Assembly (NCBI GenBank): GCA_900767505.1
Contig: CAAFZG010000085.1
Location: 1-6,092 of the forward strand
Origin: Methanomassiliicoccales archaeon
GTDB lineage: Archaea > Thermoplasmatota > Thermoplasmata > Methanomassiliicoccales > Methanomethylophilaceae
Direction: 5' to 3'
DNA length: 6,092 nt
Shown: positions 1-6,043 of the stretch, one piece after another
Position numbering within the stretch: the stretch's first letter is position 1
How the letters are laid out: each line of letters starts with the position of its first letter
Translations under genes and position numbers: made by a program
The notes under the pieces: model-generated
What the model saw: the letters and a program-made list of their open reading frames with translations, nothing else
Database searches by the model: none
Told to the model about the DNA's origin: nothing

Positions 1-1
1 C

Positions 2-907
2 GCAGCGGGGATCCCCGCTTCGGCCATCATAAAGGGATTCTCCGAGGGTCCGGAATGGGTCGAGAACGCGTATACCACCATAGACGGGAAGCAAGTGTCG
101 ACCGATGCGCTGGGCGGTCTGGATCCGACCAAGCAGTACTATGTGCACTACATCTACAAAGGCGAACAGAAGACCACCGAGAAACCGGTCCAGATGGGCG
201 TTTACATCCGCACCCTGACGACCGATGCGCCTGCTATGAACTCAGGCATCAAGGTAGGGACCTTCCTGTACGGATTCATCTACAACGGCGAGACGATCAG
301 GGTCTCATCCGTGGAAAAATTCCTCAGTCAGATGTCCGAATTCGAACCGGGAACCCAGGTTAAGGTCCTCACGGTCCCCGCTGTAGGCGATGTCACGGGT
401 CTTGTTCCCGACGAACACGATGTCACCCTCTCCGAGAGGAACGGCAAGGCGTTCATCGGGATGTCCGTGTCCACAGGAGGCATGACGTTCACAACACCGG
501 GTCTCATCAAGGACATGGCCGCCAACCCGTTCTACGGGGCCACAGGCGAATATTCCTACGTGACCTCGTTCTTCTCATACATCTCAGGTCCGTTCAACGG
601 GTCCGATCCCATACCGGACGACCTGAAATGGTGGTACGACGTACCCGTAGGCGAATTGTTCTGGATGGCCCTGTCCCTGCTGTATTGGATATTCTGGCTG
701 GACATCCTCCTGGCGATATCCAATGCCCTTCCCGCCTATCCGTTCGACGGCGGGTTCATATTCGCGGGCGCCATCAACTGGTTGTGCGAGAAGTTCGGAA
801 TCAAGGACGAGGAGCGCAGGACGAAGATAACGGACAGCGTTTCGGGAAGCGTCTCGAACGTTGTGCTGTTCGTGTTCCTGATCGTGATCGTCTCATTTGT
901 GATATGA
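2..907 (+). CDS. Site-2 protease (M50 family) with PDZ domain, C-terminal part
   Basis: This is an intramembrane zinc metalloprotease of the site-2 protease type, which cuts transmembrane segments of regulatory or signal proteins. The frame is open from the window edge, so the N-terminus and the zinc-binding HExxH helix lie upstream; 301 residues are visible. A PDZ-like domain spans about residues 67-125 (VYIRTL to VLTVP, with a central NSGIKVG stretch). A hydrophobic segment at about 218-243 leads into NALPAYPFDGG (residues 241-251), the second catalytic motif of the family, where Asp249 would be the third zinc ligand. A last membrane segment (about 284-301) ends the protein. The usual LDG is FDG here. 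The stop lies 19 bases before the corA start, so the two are probably cotranscribed. The substrate cannot be inferred. The internal GTG at 95 is not the real start. Confidence 0.85.
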   Translation, partial: AAGIPASAIIKGFSEGPEWVENAYTTIDGKQVSTDALGGLDPTKQYYVHYIYKGEQKTTEKPVQMGVYIRTLTTDAPAMNSGIKVGTFLYGFIYNGETIRVSSVEKFLSQMSEFEPGTQVKVLTVPAVGDVTGLVPDEHDVTLSERNGKAFIGMSVSTGGMTFTTPGLIKDMAANPFYGATGEYSYVTSFFSYISGPFNGSDPIPDDLKWWYDVPVGELFWMALSLLYWIFWLDILLAISNALPAYPFDGGFIFAGAINWLCEKFGIKDEERRTKITDSVSGSVSNVVLFVFLIVIVSFVI

Positions 908-915
908 TCGTAAAG

Positions 916-921
916 AGGTGA
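916..921 (+). promoter_or_regulatory. Shine-Dalgarno site deciding the corA start
   Basis: AGGTGA is complementary to the end of archaeal 16S rRNA and sits 5 bases before ATG 927. The in-frame GTG at 918 lies inside this motif, so it is unlikely to be the start codon. The same motif with the same 5-base spacing precedes the small gene at 4087. Confidence 0.7.
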
Positions 922-926
922 GAAAG

Positions 927-1868
927 ATGATGATAATCTATGAGATGAAGGAGGGGAAGCCGGTCGCGACCGATTCCATCAAGGATAACGTATGGATCAA
1001 CCTTGTCAATCCTTCCAATGACGAGATAGACCAGGTCCAGAGGGCCCTCCAGATAGATAGGGAGGCCCTTACCGCAGCTCTCGATGACGAGGAAGGTTCG
1101 AGGACGGAGGTCTCTTCGAAGTACACTCTGATACTCGTAGACGCACCTACGCGCGAATGGAGGAACAACAGGGAGGAGTTCACCACATACCCCCTGTCGA
1201 TCACCATCACGGACACGGCGATCGTCACCGTCTCGCTTCAGGAGATGTTCGCACTCACCTTCACCGGCGGGAAGAACAAGAACATCAACACCGTAAACAT
1301 CGACAACCGCACGCGCTTCATGCTTCAGATCCTCTTCAGGATCGCCATGAACTACCAGGCCGATCTGAAGTACATAGAGGTCAAGAGGATGGCCATCGAG
1401 GAATCCATCCGCAAGGTCACCCGCAGGGACGATCTGTTCGAGCTCCACGAGTTGGAGTCCAACCTCGTCTACTTCAAGACCAGTCTCAGCGTGAACGCAT
1501 CCGTCATCGACAGGCTCAGCAAGCTTTCCCGCTTCGTTTCGAGCCCCGAGGACAGGGATCTGATGGACGACGTCATCATCGAGACCAACCAGGCCCTGGA
1601 GATGACCATGACGTACAGTCAGATCATCAAGGGTACGAGACAGCTGGTGGAGGCGGATCTGAACAACTCCCTGGCGAACGTCATGAAGTTCCTGACCTCG
1701 ATCACACTGATCATCTCGATACCCACTATGCTGGCAAGCTTCTACGGCATGAACGTGGACCTTCCCGGCACCGATTATCATTACTCTTATCTTATCCTGC
1801 TTGCCGCGATGGTGATCCTCTGCCTCGTGTCGATACACCATCTGAGGAACAGGGGGCTTTGGCGTTGA
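927..1868 (+). CDS. corA: CorA-family divalent cation (Mg2+/Co2+/Ni2+) transporter
   Basis: This is a homopentameric 2-TM-GxN channel that brings Mg2+ (possibly Co2+ or Ni2+) into the cell down the membrane potential. The protein has 313 residues from ATG 927, a normal length for the family. It has an N-terminal alpha/beta cytosolic domain, then long charged helices (about 130-250) forming the funnel. The first membrane helix (about 253-272) ends in the signature YGMN (Gly274-Met275-Asn276), the second helix is about 288-306, and the tail is short and basic (RNRGLWR). The start was placed at ATG 927 because AGGTGA lies 5 bases upstream; ATG 930 is also possible, and GTG 918 would add three residues. 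The gene follows the protease by 19 bases and its stop overlaps the next start, which points to translational coupling. Family membership is near certain; the transported ion is not (ZntB-like efflux relatives share the GMN motif). Confidence 0.93.
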   Translation: MMIIYEMKEGKPVATDSIKDNVWINLVNPSNDEIDQVQRALQIDREALTAALDDEEGSRTEVSSKYTLILVDAPTREWRNNREEFTTYPLSITITDTAIVTVSLQEMFALTFTGGKNKNINTVNIDNRTRFMLQILFRIAMNYQADLKYIEVKRMAIEESIRKVTRRDDLFELHELESNLVYFKTSLSVNASVIDRLSKLSRFVSSPEDRDLMDDVIIETNQALEMTMTYSQIIKGTRQLVEADLNNSLANVMKFLTSITLIISIPTMLASFYGMNVDLPGTDYHYSYLILLAAMVILCLVSIHHLRNRGLWR

Positions 1869-2848
1869 CATACACAATAGATGAGATCGCAGTGTCGATC
1901 CGCACATTTCCTGGAGTCACAAGGAAGAACACCATCCACAAGATCGTGGACAGTCTGCCCACCGCAGGCTTCGACAAGGTCGTCGCTGCCGAAGGGGAGG
2001 ACGCCGCCGCATTGGATGTCGGGGATCAGTACATCCTGTTCGCCGCAGACGGCATCATGGAATCCCTGGTGAGGACGAACCCCTACTATGCGGGGTATTT
2101 CGCCGTTCTGGTCAATGTCAACGACATCGCCGCCATGGGAGGACGCCCCCTCGGTATGGTGGATGTGATGTCACTTATCGAGACGAATGTCTGCAAGGAG
2201 ATCATCCGCGGTATGAAGGACGGCATCAGGAAGTTCAATGTCCCCATAGTCGGGGGACATGTCCATCCCGACTGCAACTACAACGCCATAGACATCTCCA
2301 TCGTCGGAAACGTTTCGAAGGATGCCCTGCTGAGAAGCAGCACCGCGGAACCCGGGGATGATATAGTGTTCGTCATCGACATCGATGGATTCTATCCTCC
2401 GGAGCTGCCCTATGCGTTCGTCACCACCCTGGACAAGGACGACGAGATCGTCCGCGATCAGATGGAAGCCGTCGCCATCGTCGGAGAGCGTCATCTTGCT
2501 CATTCATGCAAGGACATGAGCAACCCCGGCAGTATCGGGACACTCGGGATGATGCTCGAATCATCCTCCGTCGGAGGTACGGTGGACATCAATGCGATCC
2601 CGACGCCCCGGGATGTCGACCAGATCAAATGGTTCCAATCATATCAGGGATGCGGATTCTGCTTCGCATGCGATCCTGCCGATTCCCAGGATGTCATAGA
2701 CATATTCTCCAAGGTCGGATGCGAAGGCGCCGTCGTCGGAAAGGTCGATGACACGAAGCAGCTGAAGATCACCGACGGCAAGGATACTGCCATCGTGTTC
2801 GATTTCCACAAGGACATCATCACCGGATGCCGTCCGAAGGAGAGATGA
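1865..2848 (+). CDS. Methanogenesis marker 2 protein (AIR synthase-like)
   Basis: The 327-residue protein belongs to the PurM/ThiL/SelD/HypE superfamily of ATP-using enzymes and most resembles methanogenesis marker protein 2, found in methanogens; its reaction is, to my knowledge, not established. The sequence shows the RTFPGVTRK start, GEDAAAL (44-50, the usual GDDAA nucleotide/metal motif), AADGI (Asp62), NVNDIAAMGG (84-93), GGHVHPD (130-136) and a C-terminal AIRS_C half with GTLGMMLESSSVGG. The ending FDFHKDIITG is typical of the group as I remember it. The chosen TTG start at 1865 overlaps the corA stop (TTGA) and has AGGGGG 8 bases upstream; GTG 1892 is a weaker alternative. The same frame is open back to 1157 inside corA, but that part is a shadow translation. 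A Cys263-x2-Cys266-x2-Cys269 cluster lies where relatives usually have a glycine-rich strand. Confidence 0.85.
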   Translation: MTYTIDEIAVSIRTFPGVTRKNTIHKIVDSLPTAGFDKVVAAEGEDAAALDVGDQYILFAADGIMESLVRTNPYYAGYFAVLVNVNDIAAMGGRPLGMVDVMSLIETNVCKEIIRGMKDGIRKFNVPIVGGHVHPDCNYNAIDISIVGNVSKDALLRSSTAEPGDDIVFVIDIDGFYPPELPYAFVTTLDKDDEIVRDQMEAVAIVGERHLAHSCKDMSNPGSIGTLGMMLESSSVGGTVDINAIPTPRDVDQIKWFQSYQGCGFCFACDPADSQDVIDIFSKVGCEGAVVGKVDDTKQLKITDGKDTAIVFDFHKDIITGCRPKER

Positions 2849-2884
2849 GCACGGGGCACAACCCTTTTCACAAGTTATCAGAAG

Positions 2885-3182
2885 TGGCCACAGGGGTTGA
2901 CCTCACATCCCGATCCAAGTTGACCATTTCACTTCTCGACCCTGCAATCCCACAAACGTCAGTAGTTCGAGGTAAAGCTGCTCCCGTCAGGACCTCGCCC
3001 GGTTTCCCCGATTGATGTGTGAACCGCGACCCTCCGGCCGCTTTCGTCACAAACACCGACTCTATAGGACAAAGTTTCATTGTTGATCCATGGGCTTGAA
3101 TGTTCAGCGGGGCCGTCCCCTGCTGTCGCCCCCGCGTATTGACGATTTCGGGTATAGGACACGCCAAACGTCCCGGCCAAGC
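2885..3182 (-). ncRNA. ffs: Signal recognition particle RNA (7S / SRP RNA)
   Basis: This is the RNA scaffold of the archaeal SRP, which binds SRP54 and SRP19 and targets nascent membrane and secreted proteins. On the minus strand the SRP54-binding helix 8 reads AGGTCC-TGAC-GGGAGCAGC (plus positions 2977-2995), followed by the conserved GTGGGATTGC (2944-2953) of the helix 5 return strand. Helix 6 is GCGGCC closed on a GGAG tetraloop (GNAR type, the SRP19 site) and paired with GGTCGC (3026-3041). The 5' domain contains GTCCTATACCCGAAA (3146-3160), matching the archaeal helix 2-4 region. The ends are set by pairing TGGCC near the 5' end with GGCCA near the 3' end (helix 1), giving about 298 bases, a normal archaeal length; each end is uncertain by several bases. 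A TATA box sits about 25 bases upstream. It converges on the marker 2 gene with a gap of about 36 bases. Confidence 0.93.
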
Positions 3183-3203
3183 CAATCGGTGCAACGGCAA
3201 GCT

Positions 3204-3216
3204 CTTTATTATAATT
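3204..3216 (-). promoter_or_regulatory. TATA box of the SRP RNA gene
   Basis: On the minus strand the sequence reads AATTATAATAAAG, an AT-only block in GC-rich surroundings. Its centre lies about 25 bases before the inferred SRP RNA 5' end, as expected for archaeal TBP/TFB promoters. The block is nearly symmetric in composition, so it could also serve leftward and rightward transcription; a marC transcript from here would have a leader of roughly 85 bases. Confidence 0.7.
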
Positions 3217-3282
3217 TTGTTCGGAATCTTAGGAAACTGCATTCTTTATCCTCCAACTGATGTCTGGCCTGCCGTTGAACAC

Positions 3283-3293
3283 AATATTCATAT
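3283..3293 (+). promoter_or_regulatory. Possible TATA element of marC
   Basis: AATATTCATAT lies about 30-39 bases before ATG 3322, the distance expected for a leaderless or very short-leader archaeal mRNA. It is a weak match to TTTATATA. No Shine-Dalgarno sequence is visible before the ATG, which supports a leaderless start. Confidence 0.4.
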
Positions 3294-3321
3294 CGTCAGT
3301 AGGCACTCGTTAACACCGAAG

Positions 3322-3936
3322 ATGGACCCGATCAGCGTATTGTCGTTATCCGTGACCCTGTTCATGATCCTGGACCCGTTCGCGAGTCTGCCGATGTTCA
3401 TATCGATAACGAAAGGTCTGGACGGAAAGACGGTCAAAATGTATGCCAACAAGGCCATACTTGTTGCTGCGATACTGCTTTTCGTCTTCATGCTGATCGG
3501 GCCGGAACTGATGTCGATCTTCGGCGTCTCGATGTCCAGTTTCAAGGTCGCAGGGGGAATCATCTTTCTGATGATGGCGATCGAGTTGGTATTCGGCCTC
3601 ACTCTGTCCAAGATCTCGGACGATTCGGGTGCGAAGTGGGCGATCATAGCCTCACCCGTACTTACGGGACCCGGAGTCATCACGACTGCGATAATATTCT
3701 CTCAGCAGTACGGGATGGACACCGTCGTGGTCGCAGGTATCATCTCGCTTGCAGCAACATGGGTGATCCTCAGGATGTCCTCCGCTTTGATGAAGGTCGT
3801 CGGGGAGCAGGCCCTGGGGGTCGTCACGAGGATAATCGGACTGTTCATCGCCGCTATGGGTGTGGAGAGCATCTTCTCCGGTTCGCTGGATTGGTTCACC
3901 ACAAACACGGCGGACATCATCATGATGCTCGTGTAA
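3322..3936 (+). CDS. MarC-family integral membrane protein (UPF0056)
   Basis: The 204-residue polytopic membrane protein belongs to the MarC/UPF0056 family (E. coli MarC has 221 residues). Its function is unknown; the original antibiotic-resistance role was not upheld, and a transporter-like fold is presumed. About six hydrophobic segments are visible: residues 5-27 (with LDPFASLPMF, the family DP..SLP motif), 44-66, 72-92, 109-130 (with IASPVLTGPGVITT, the second hallmark), 135-157 and 167-190. ATG 3322 was chosen because the conserved protein begins there (MDPISVLSLSVTLF). The frame is open further upstream to 3100, but that part runs across the SRP RNA promoter and gene and does not resemble MarC. 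It appears to be a single-gene transcript: divergent from the SRP RNA and separated from the next gene by 150 bases. Confidence 0.92.
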   Translation: MDPISVLSLSVTLFMILDPFASLPMFISITKGLDGKTVKMYANKAILVAAILLFVFMLIGPELMSIFGVSMSSFKVAGGIIFLMMAIELVFGLTLSKISDDSGAKWAIIASPVLTGPGVITTAIIFSQQYGMDTVVVAGIISLAATWVILRMSSALMKVVGEQALGVVTRIIGLFIAAMGVESIFSGSLDWFTTNTADIIMMLV

Positions 3937-3987
3937 GTGTGTTAGAGCGTGACCAACCACCTTTCCACACGATTATTCGCGGATTTC

Positions 3988-4012
3988 CAGGCAGGATGAG
4001 GCCATCCGCCTG
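3988..4012 (+). terminator. Stem-loop after marC, possible terminator
   Basis: CAGGC-A-GGATG pairs with CATCC-GCCTG: ten base pairs with one bulged A (3993) and the loop AGGC. It lies 51 bases after the marC stop and just before the next TATA box. No T-run follows, so factor-independent termination is uncertain. A competing six-pair stem (GCGGAT 3979-3984 with ATCCGC 4004-4009) would exclude it. Confidence 0.4.
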
Positions 4013-4019
4013 AACAATC

Positions 4020-4028
4020 ATTATATAT
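4020..4028 (+). promoter_or_regulatory. TATA box of the microprotein-symporter unit
   Basis: ATTATATAT closely matches the archaeal TATA box and predicts transcription starting near 4047-4053. The leader would then be about 35-40 bases long and include the inverted repeat at 4053-4069 and the Shine-Dalgarno site at 4076. Confidence 0.7.
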
Positions 4029-4052
4029 CGATTTCTGATAGGGGGATTTAGT

Positions 4053-4069
4053 GTGCTAATTGTTAGCAC
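4053..4069 (+). promoter_or_regulatory. Perfect inverted repeat at the symporter promoter (operator or leader hairpin)
   Basis: GTGCTAA-TTG-TTAGCAC is a perfect 7-bp inverted repeat with a 3-base spacer, placed at or just after the predicted transcription start and 6 bases before the AGGTGA ribosome site. As DNA it would suit a dimeric repressor that blocks initiation. As RNA it could form a small hairpin next to the ribosome site. The cognate regulator is not recognisable from the sequence. Confidence 0.5.
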
Positions 4070-4086
4070 GGCACAAGGTGAATCAA

Positions 4087-4224
4087 ATGAGTTTCTTCGG
4101 TCTTACTGATCCGTGGATTGTCGGGGCTTACGTGGGATGCTTCCTATGCGTCATATTCTGCGTCGCCTACGGATTGAAGAAAGGCGGTTCATCATCCGAG
4201 GAGGATGATGATAATGGCCAGTGA
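4087..4224 (+). CDS. Symporter small accessory protein (45-aa membrane microprotein)
   Basis: This is a 45-residue protein with a short start (MSFFGLTDPW), one hydrophobic span at about residues 11-30 (IVGAYVGCFLCVIFCVAYGL, with three Cys), a basic KK at 31-32 that favours a cytoplasmic C-terminus, and an acidic tail SSSEEDDDNGQ. AGGTGA lies 5 bases before the ATG, which makes translation likely. Very small proteins of this layout are found directly upstream of sodium/solute symporters in methanogens and other prokaryotes and are named symporter small accessory proteins; the mechanism is, as far as I know, not defined. The reading frame overlaps the symporter start by 11 bases, so the two are probably translationally coupled. 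A subunit or stabiliser role is inferred from context. Confidence 0.85.
   Translation: MSFFGLTDPWIVGAYVGCFLCVIFCVAYGLKKGGSSSEEDDDNGQ
4200..4204 (+). promoter_or_regulatory. Shine-Dalgarno site of the symporter, inside the microprotein gene
   Basis: GGAGG within GAGGAGG (4198-4204) also encodes the Glu-Glu of the microprotein's acidic tail. Three in-frame ATGs follow at 4205, 4208 and 4214. Only 4214 has a workable spacing (9 bases from GGAGG), equivalent in register to the AGGTGA-5-ATG spacing seen at corA and the microprotein. Confidence 0.7.
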
Positions 4225-5863
4225 AGGCGTCAATCTTCTCACGTTCGGAGTGATGGCAGCTGTTTTCATAGCGATAACGCTCCTTCTCGGGATCTACGGA
4301 TATAGGAACACGAAGAACAACCAGGAGTTCCTCCTCGGACGCAACAAGACCGGTCCGGTCATCATCGCGCTGTCCTACGGGGCCACATTCCTTTCCGCAT
4401 CGGCCGTCATCGGATTCGGCGGTCAGGCCGCGGTTCACGGCATGTCCCTTATCTGGCTGTGCTTCCTGAACCTGTTCGTCGGTCTCATCGTGGCCTTCCT
4501 CGTCTTCGGAGGACCTACCCGCCGCAAGGGAAGGGAACTCGGAGCATCCACTTTCGCCGATCTTCTGGGGAAGATCTACAAGTCCAAGGGGATCAGGGCG
4601 TTCACGGCGATCCTCATCATCGTCATGATGCCGATCTACGCCGCTGCCGTCCTCAAGGGAGGAGTGAACTCCCTTGCAACCATCACCGGTCTCAACGACA
4701 TGTACGACATCATCCTGATCGCACTGGCGGTCATCGTCGCCATCTACGTCGTCTACGGAGGAATCATCGCCGTCATGTACAACGATGCCCTCCAGGCCGC
4801 CATCATGTTCGCCGGTATGGCGGTCATCCTCGTGGTGACATACAACCACCTCGGCGGTGTCACCGCAGCGAACGATTCACTCGTGAACCTCTGGGATTCA
4901 TCCGTCATCGGATCCATCAATACGGGAACCCTTCCCGGATTCAACGGATGGACGAACTTCTCCGACTTCGGTTCCAAGGAATGGATGACGGTCGTCACAA
5001 CATTCCTGCTAGGAGTCGGTATCGGAGCTCTCACGCAGCCCCAGCTCGCCGTCAGGTTCATGTCCGCCAAGAGCGACAAGGATCTGAACAAGTCCCTCAT
5101 CATCGGATCGGTCTTCATGCTCGTCATCGTCGGATCCGCCTACACCGTCGGTTCCCTGAGCAACGTCTATTTCATGGACGAGCACGGAATGATCGCATAC
5201 ACCTACATCAACAGCATAGGATTGGGTACGGATTACATCATCCCGCAGTACATCCTCGAGATTTTCCACGGAATGACCTTCGGTGACCTGTTCATATCGC
5301 TGTTCCTGCTCTCTCTCGTCTGTGCGGCCATCTCTACGATAAGTGCGCTCCTCCACACCATCGGTGCAGCAGGAGGATACGACATCTACACCCTGTACAA
5401 GAACCGCAAGGGTTCCTTCAAGGGGGATTCCCAGTCCGTGAACCTCAACAGGTTCGTCATCGTGCTGATCATGGTCCTCATGGTCGTGTACTGCTACCTC
5501 ATGCCCAAGGATATCATCGCCAAGGCGACATCGGTCTTCATGGGAATGACCGCGGCCGCTTTGCTTCCCGCATACTTCCACGGGATCTATTCCAAGAATC
5601 CCTGCAGGAAGGCTGCGATCGCAAGCATGGTTGCAGGAACGGCATCCTACCTGTTCTTCGCACTGTTCATCAACGCGGGTACGAGCATCTTCCTGCCGAT
5701 ATGCGACCTCATCACCGGTCAGAAGGTCCTGTTCCCCGATTCGGTCTTCGCAAGCATCGATGCCCTCGTCATCGCGCTCCCCCTGTCCATCATCGTGATG
5801 GCAGTCGCCTTGATCTACTTCAGGCACGAGGAAGCGAAGATGCAGGCCGTAGCAACAGATTGA
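4214..5863 (+). CDS. Sodium:solute symporter (SSS family)
   Basis: This is a secondary transporter of the SSS family (TC 2.A.21, LeuT fold) that uses the Na+ gradient to import a solute. From ATG 4214 it has 549 residues, within the usual 480-580 range, with about 13 hydrophobic segments. The N-terminal part carries the family signature EFLLGRN (38-44), then SYGATFLSASAVIGFGG (54-70), closer to the PanF/ActP style than to PutP, whose Na+-binding Asp55 would correspond to Phe59. The helix with AAISTISALLHT contains Ser374-Thr375, matching the Na2-site Ser/Thr of PutP and vSGLT, so Na+ coupling is likely. The C-terminus is short and charged (FRHEEAKMQ). The substrate (organic acid, amino acid, pantothenate or other) cannot be told from sequence. 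It overlaps the accessory microprotein and is followed by a terminator region. Confidence 0.92.
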   Translation: MASEGVNLLTFGVMAAVFIAITLLLGIYGYRNTKNNQEFLLGRNKTGPVIIALSYGATFLSASAVIGFGGQAAVHGMSLIWLCFLNLFVGLIVAFLVFGGPTRRKGRELGASTFADLLGKIYKSKGIRAFTAILIIVMMPIYAAAVLKGGVNSLATITGLNDMYDIILIALAVIVAIYVVYGGIIAVMYNDALQAAIMFAGMAVILVVTYNHLGGVTAANDSLVNLWDSSVIGSINTGTLPGFNGWTNFSDFGSKEWMTVVTTFLLGVGIGALTQPQLAVRFMSAKSDKDLNKSLIIGSVFMLVIVGSAYTVGSLSNVYFMDEHGMIAYTYINSIGLGTDYIIPQYILEIFHGMTFGDLFISLFLLSLVCAAISTISALLHTIGAAGGYDIYTLYKNRKGSFKGDSQSVNLNRFVIVLIMVLMVVYCYLMPKDIIAKATSVFMGMTAAALLPAYFHGIYSKNPCRKAAIASMVAGTASYLFFALFINAGTSIFLPICDLITGQKVLFPDSVFASIDALVIALPLSIIVMAVALIYFRHEEAKMQAVATD

Positions 5864-5872
5864 AATCATTTC

Positions 5873-5889
5873 GCGGACCGTCTGTCCGC
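5873..5889 (+). repeat. Stem-loop just after the symporter stop
   Basis: GCGGAC pairs with GTCCGC around the loop CGTCT, starting 10 bases after the stop codon. It is the first of consecutive hairpins and may protect the mRNA end or contribute to termination. It is followed by the AT-rich ATATAAT. Confidence 0.5.
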
Positions 5890-5897
5890 ATATAATC

Positions 5898-5939
5898 TCC
5901 CCGTATCGGGTTGCCCGGTGCGGGGATACCACCATTTTT
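5898..5939 (+). terminator. Strong hairpin with T-run, probable terminator of the symporter unit
   Basis: Positions 5898-5910 pair with 5914-5926: thirteen consecutive pairs including two G-U, capped by a TTG loop. Five Ts follow at 5935-5939. Archaeal termination depends mainly on T-runs; the stem may mainly stabilise the transcript end. Confidence 0.65.
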
Positions 5940-5943
5940 CCAT

Positions 5944-5977
5944 CGATCATCCTTTTACGTTCGCGAAGGATTGATCG
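5944..5977 (+). terminator. Third stem-loop with TTCG inner loop
   Basis: CGATCATCCTT (5944-5954) pairs with AAGGATTGATCG (5966-5977) in eleven pairs with a bulged T at 5971. The interior can add a CG-TTCG-CG mini-hairpin (5958-5965). TTT follows directly. It may be a second terminator or a structured RNA element. Confidence 0.45.
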
Positions 5978-6043
5978 TTTCAGTTCTTCTTGGGTAACTA
6001 TTCAGAACCCTTTGTCGAAGGACAGGTTTGCACTTCGAAAGAG

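Noticed and set aside
1157..1864. Upstream extension of the marker 2 frame inside corA
   Set aside because: The translation is a low-complexity His/Arg/Gly-rich shadow of corA in another frame. Homology begins at the TTG overlapping the corA stop.
801..1907. Long minus-strand frame (368 codons) opposite corA
   Set aside because: It is antisense to a clear CorA gene, has a His/Asp/Val-biased composition typical of shadows in GC-rich coding DNA, and shows no recognisable motif.
2868..3242. Minus-strand open frame of 124 codons between marker 2 and marC
   Set aside because: It lies on the same strand as, and coincides with, the SRP RNA. The translation has no protein-like domain, and the conserved signals are those of RNA.
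3100..3321. Upstream extension of the marC frame
   Set aside because: It crosses the SRP RNA promoter and 5' end on the opposite strand. The conserved MarC protein begins at ATG 3322.
4053..4069. HrcA/CIRCE heat-shock operator
   Set aside because: The half-sites resemble CIRCE halves (TTAGCAC / GTGCTAA), but their order is reversed and the spacer is 3 bases rather than 9. The downstream genes are not chaperones.
5009..5950. Long minus-strand frame (313 codons) opposite the symporter
   Set aside because: It is a Glu/Asp/His-rich shadow of a hydrophobic membrane gene and also runs through the terminator hairpins.
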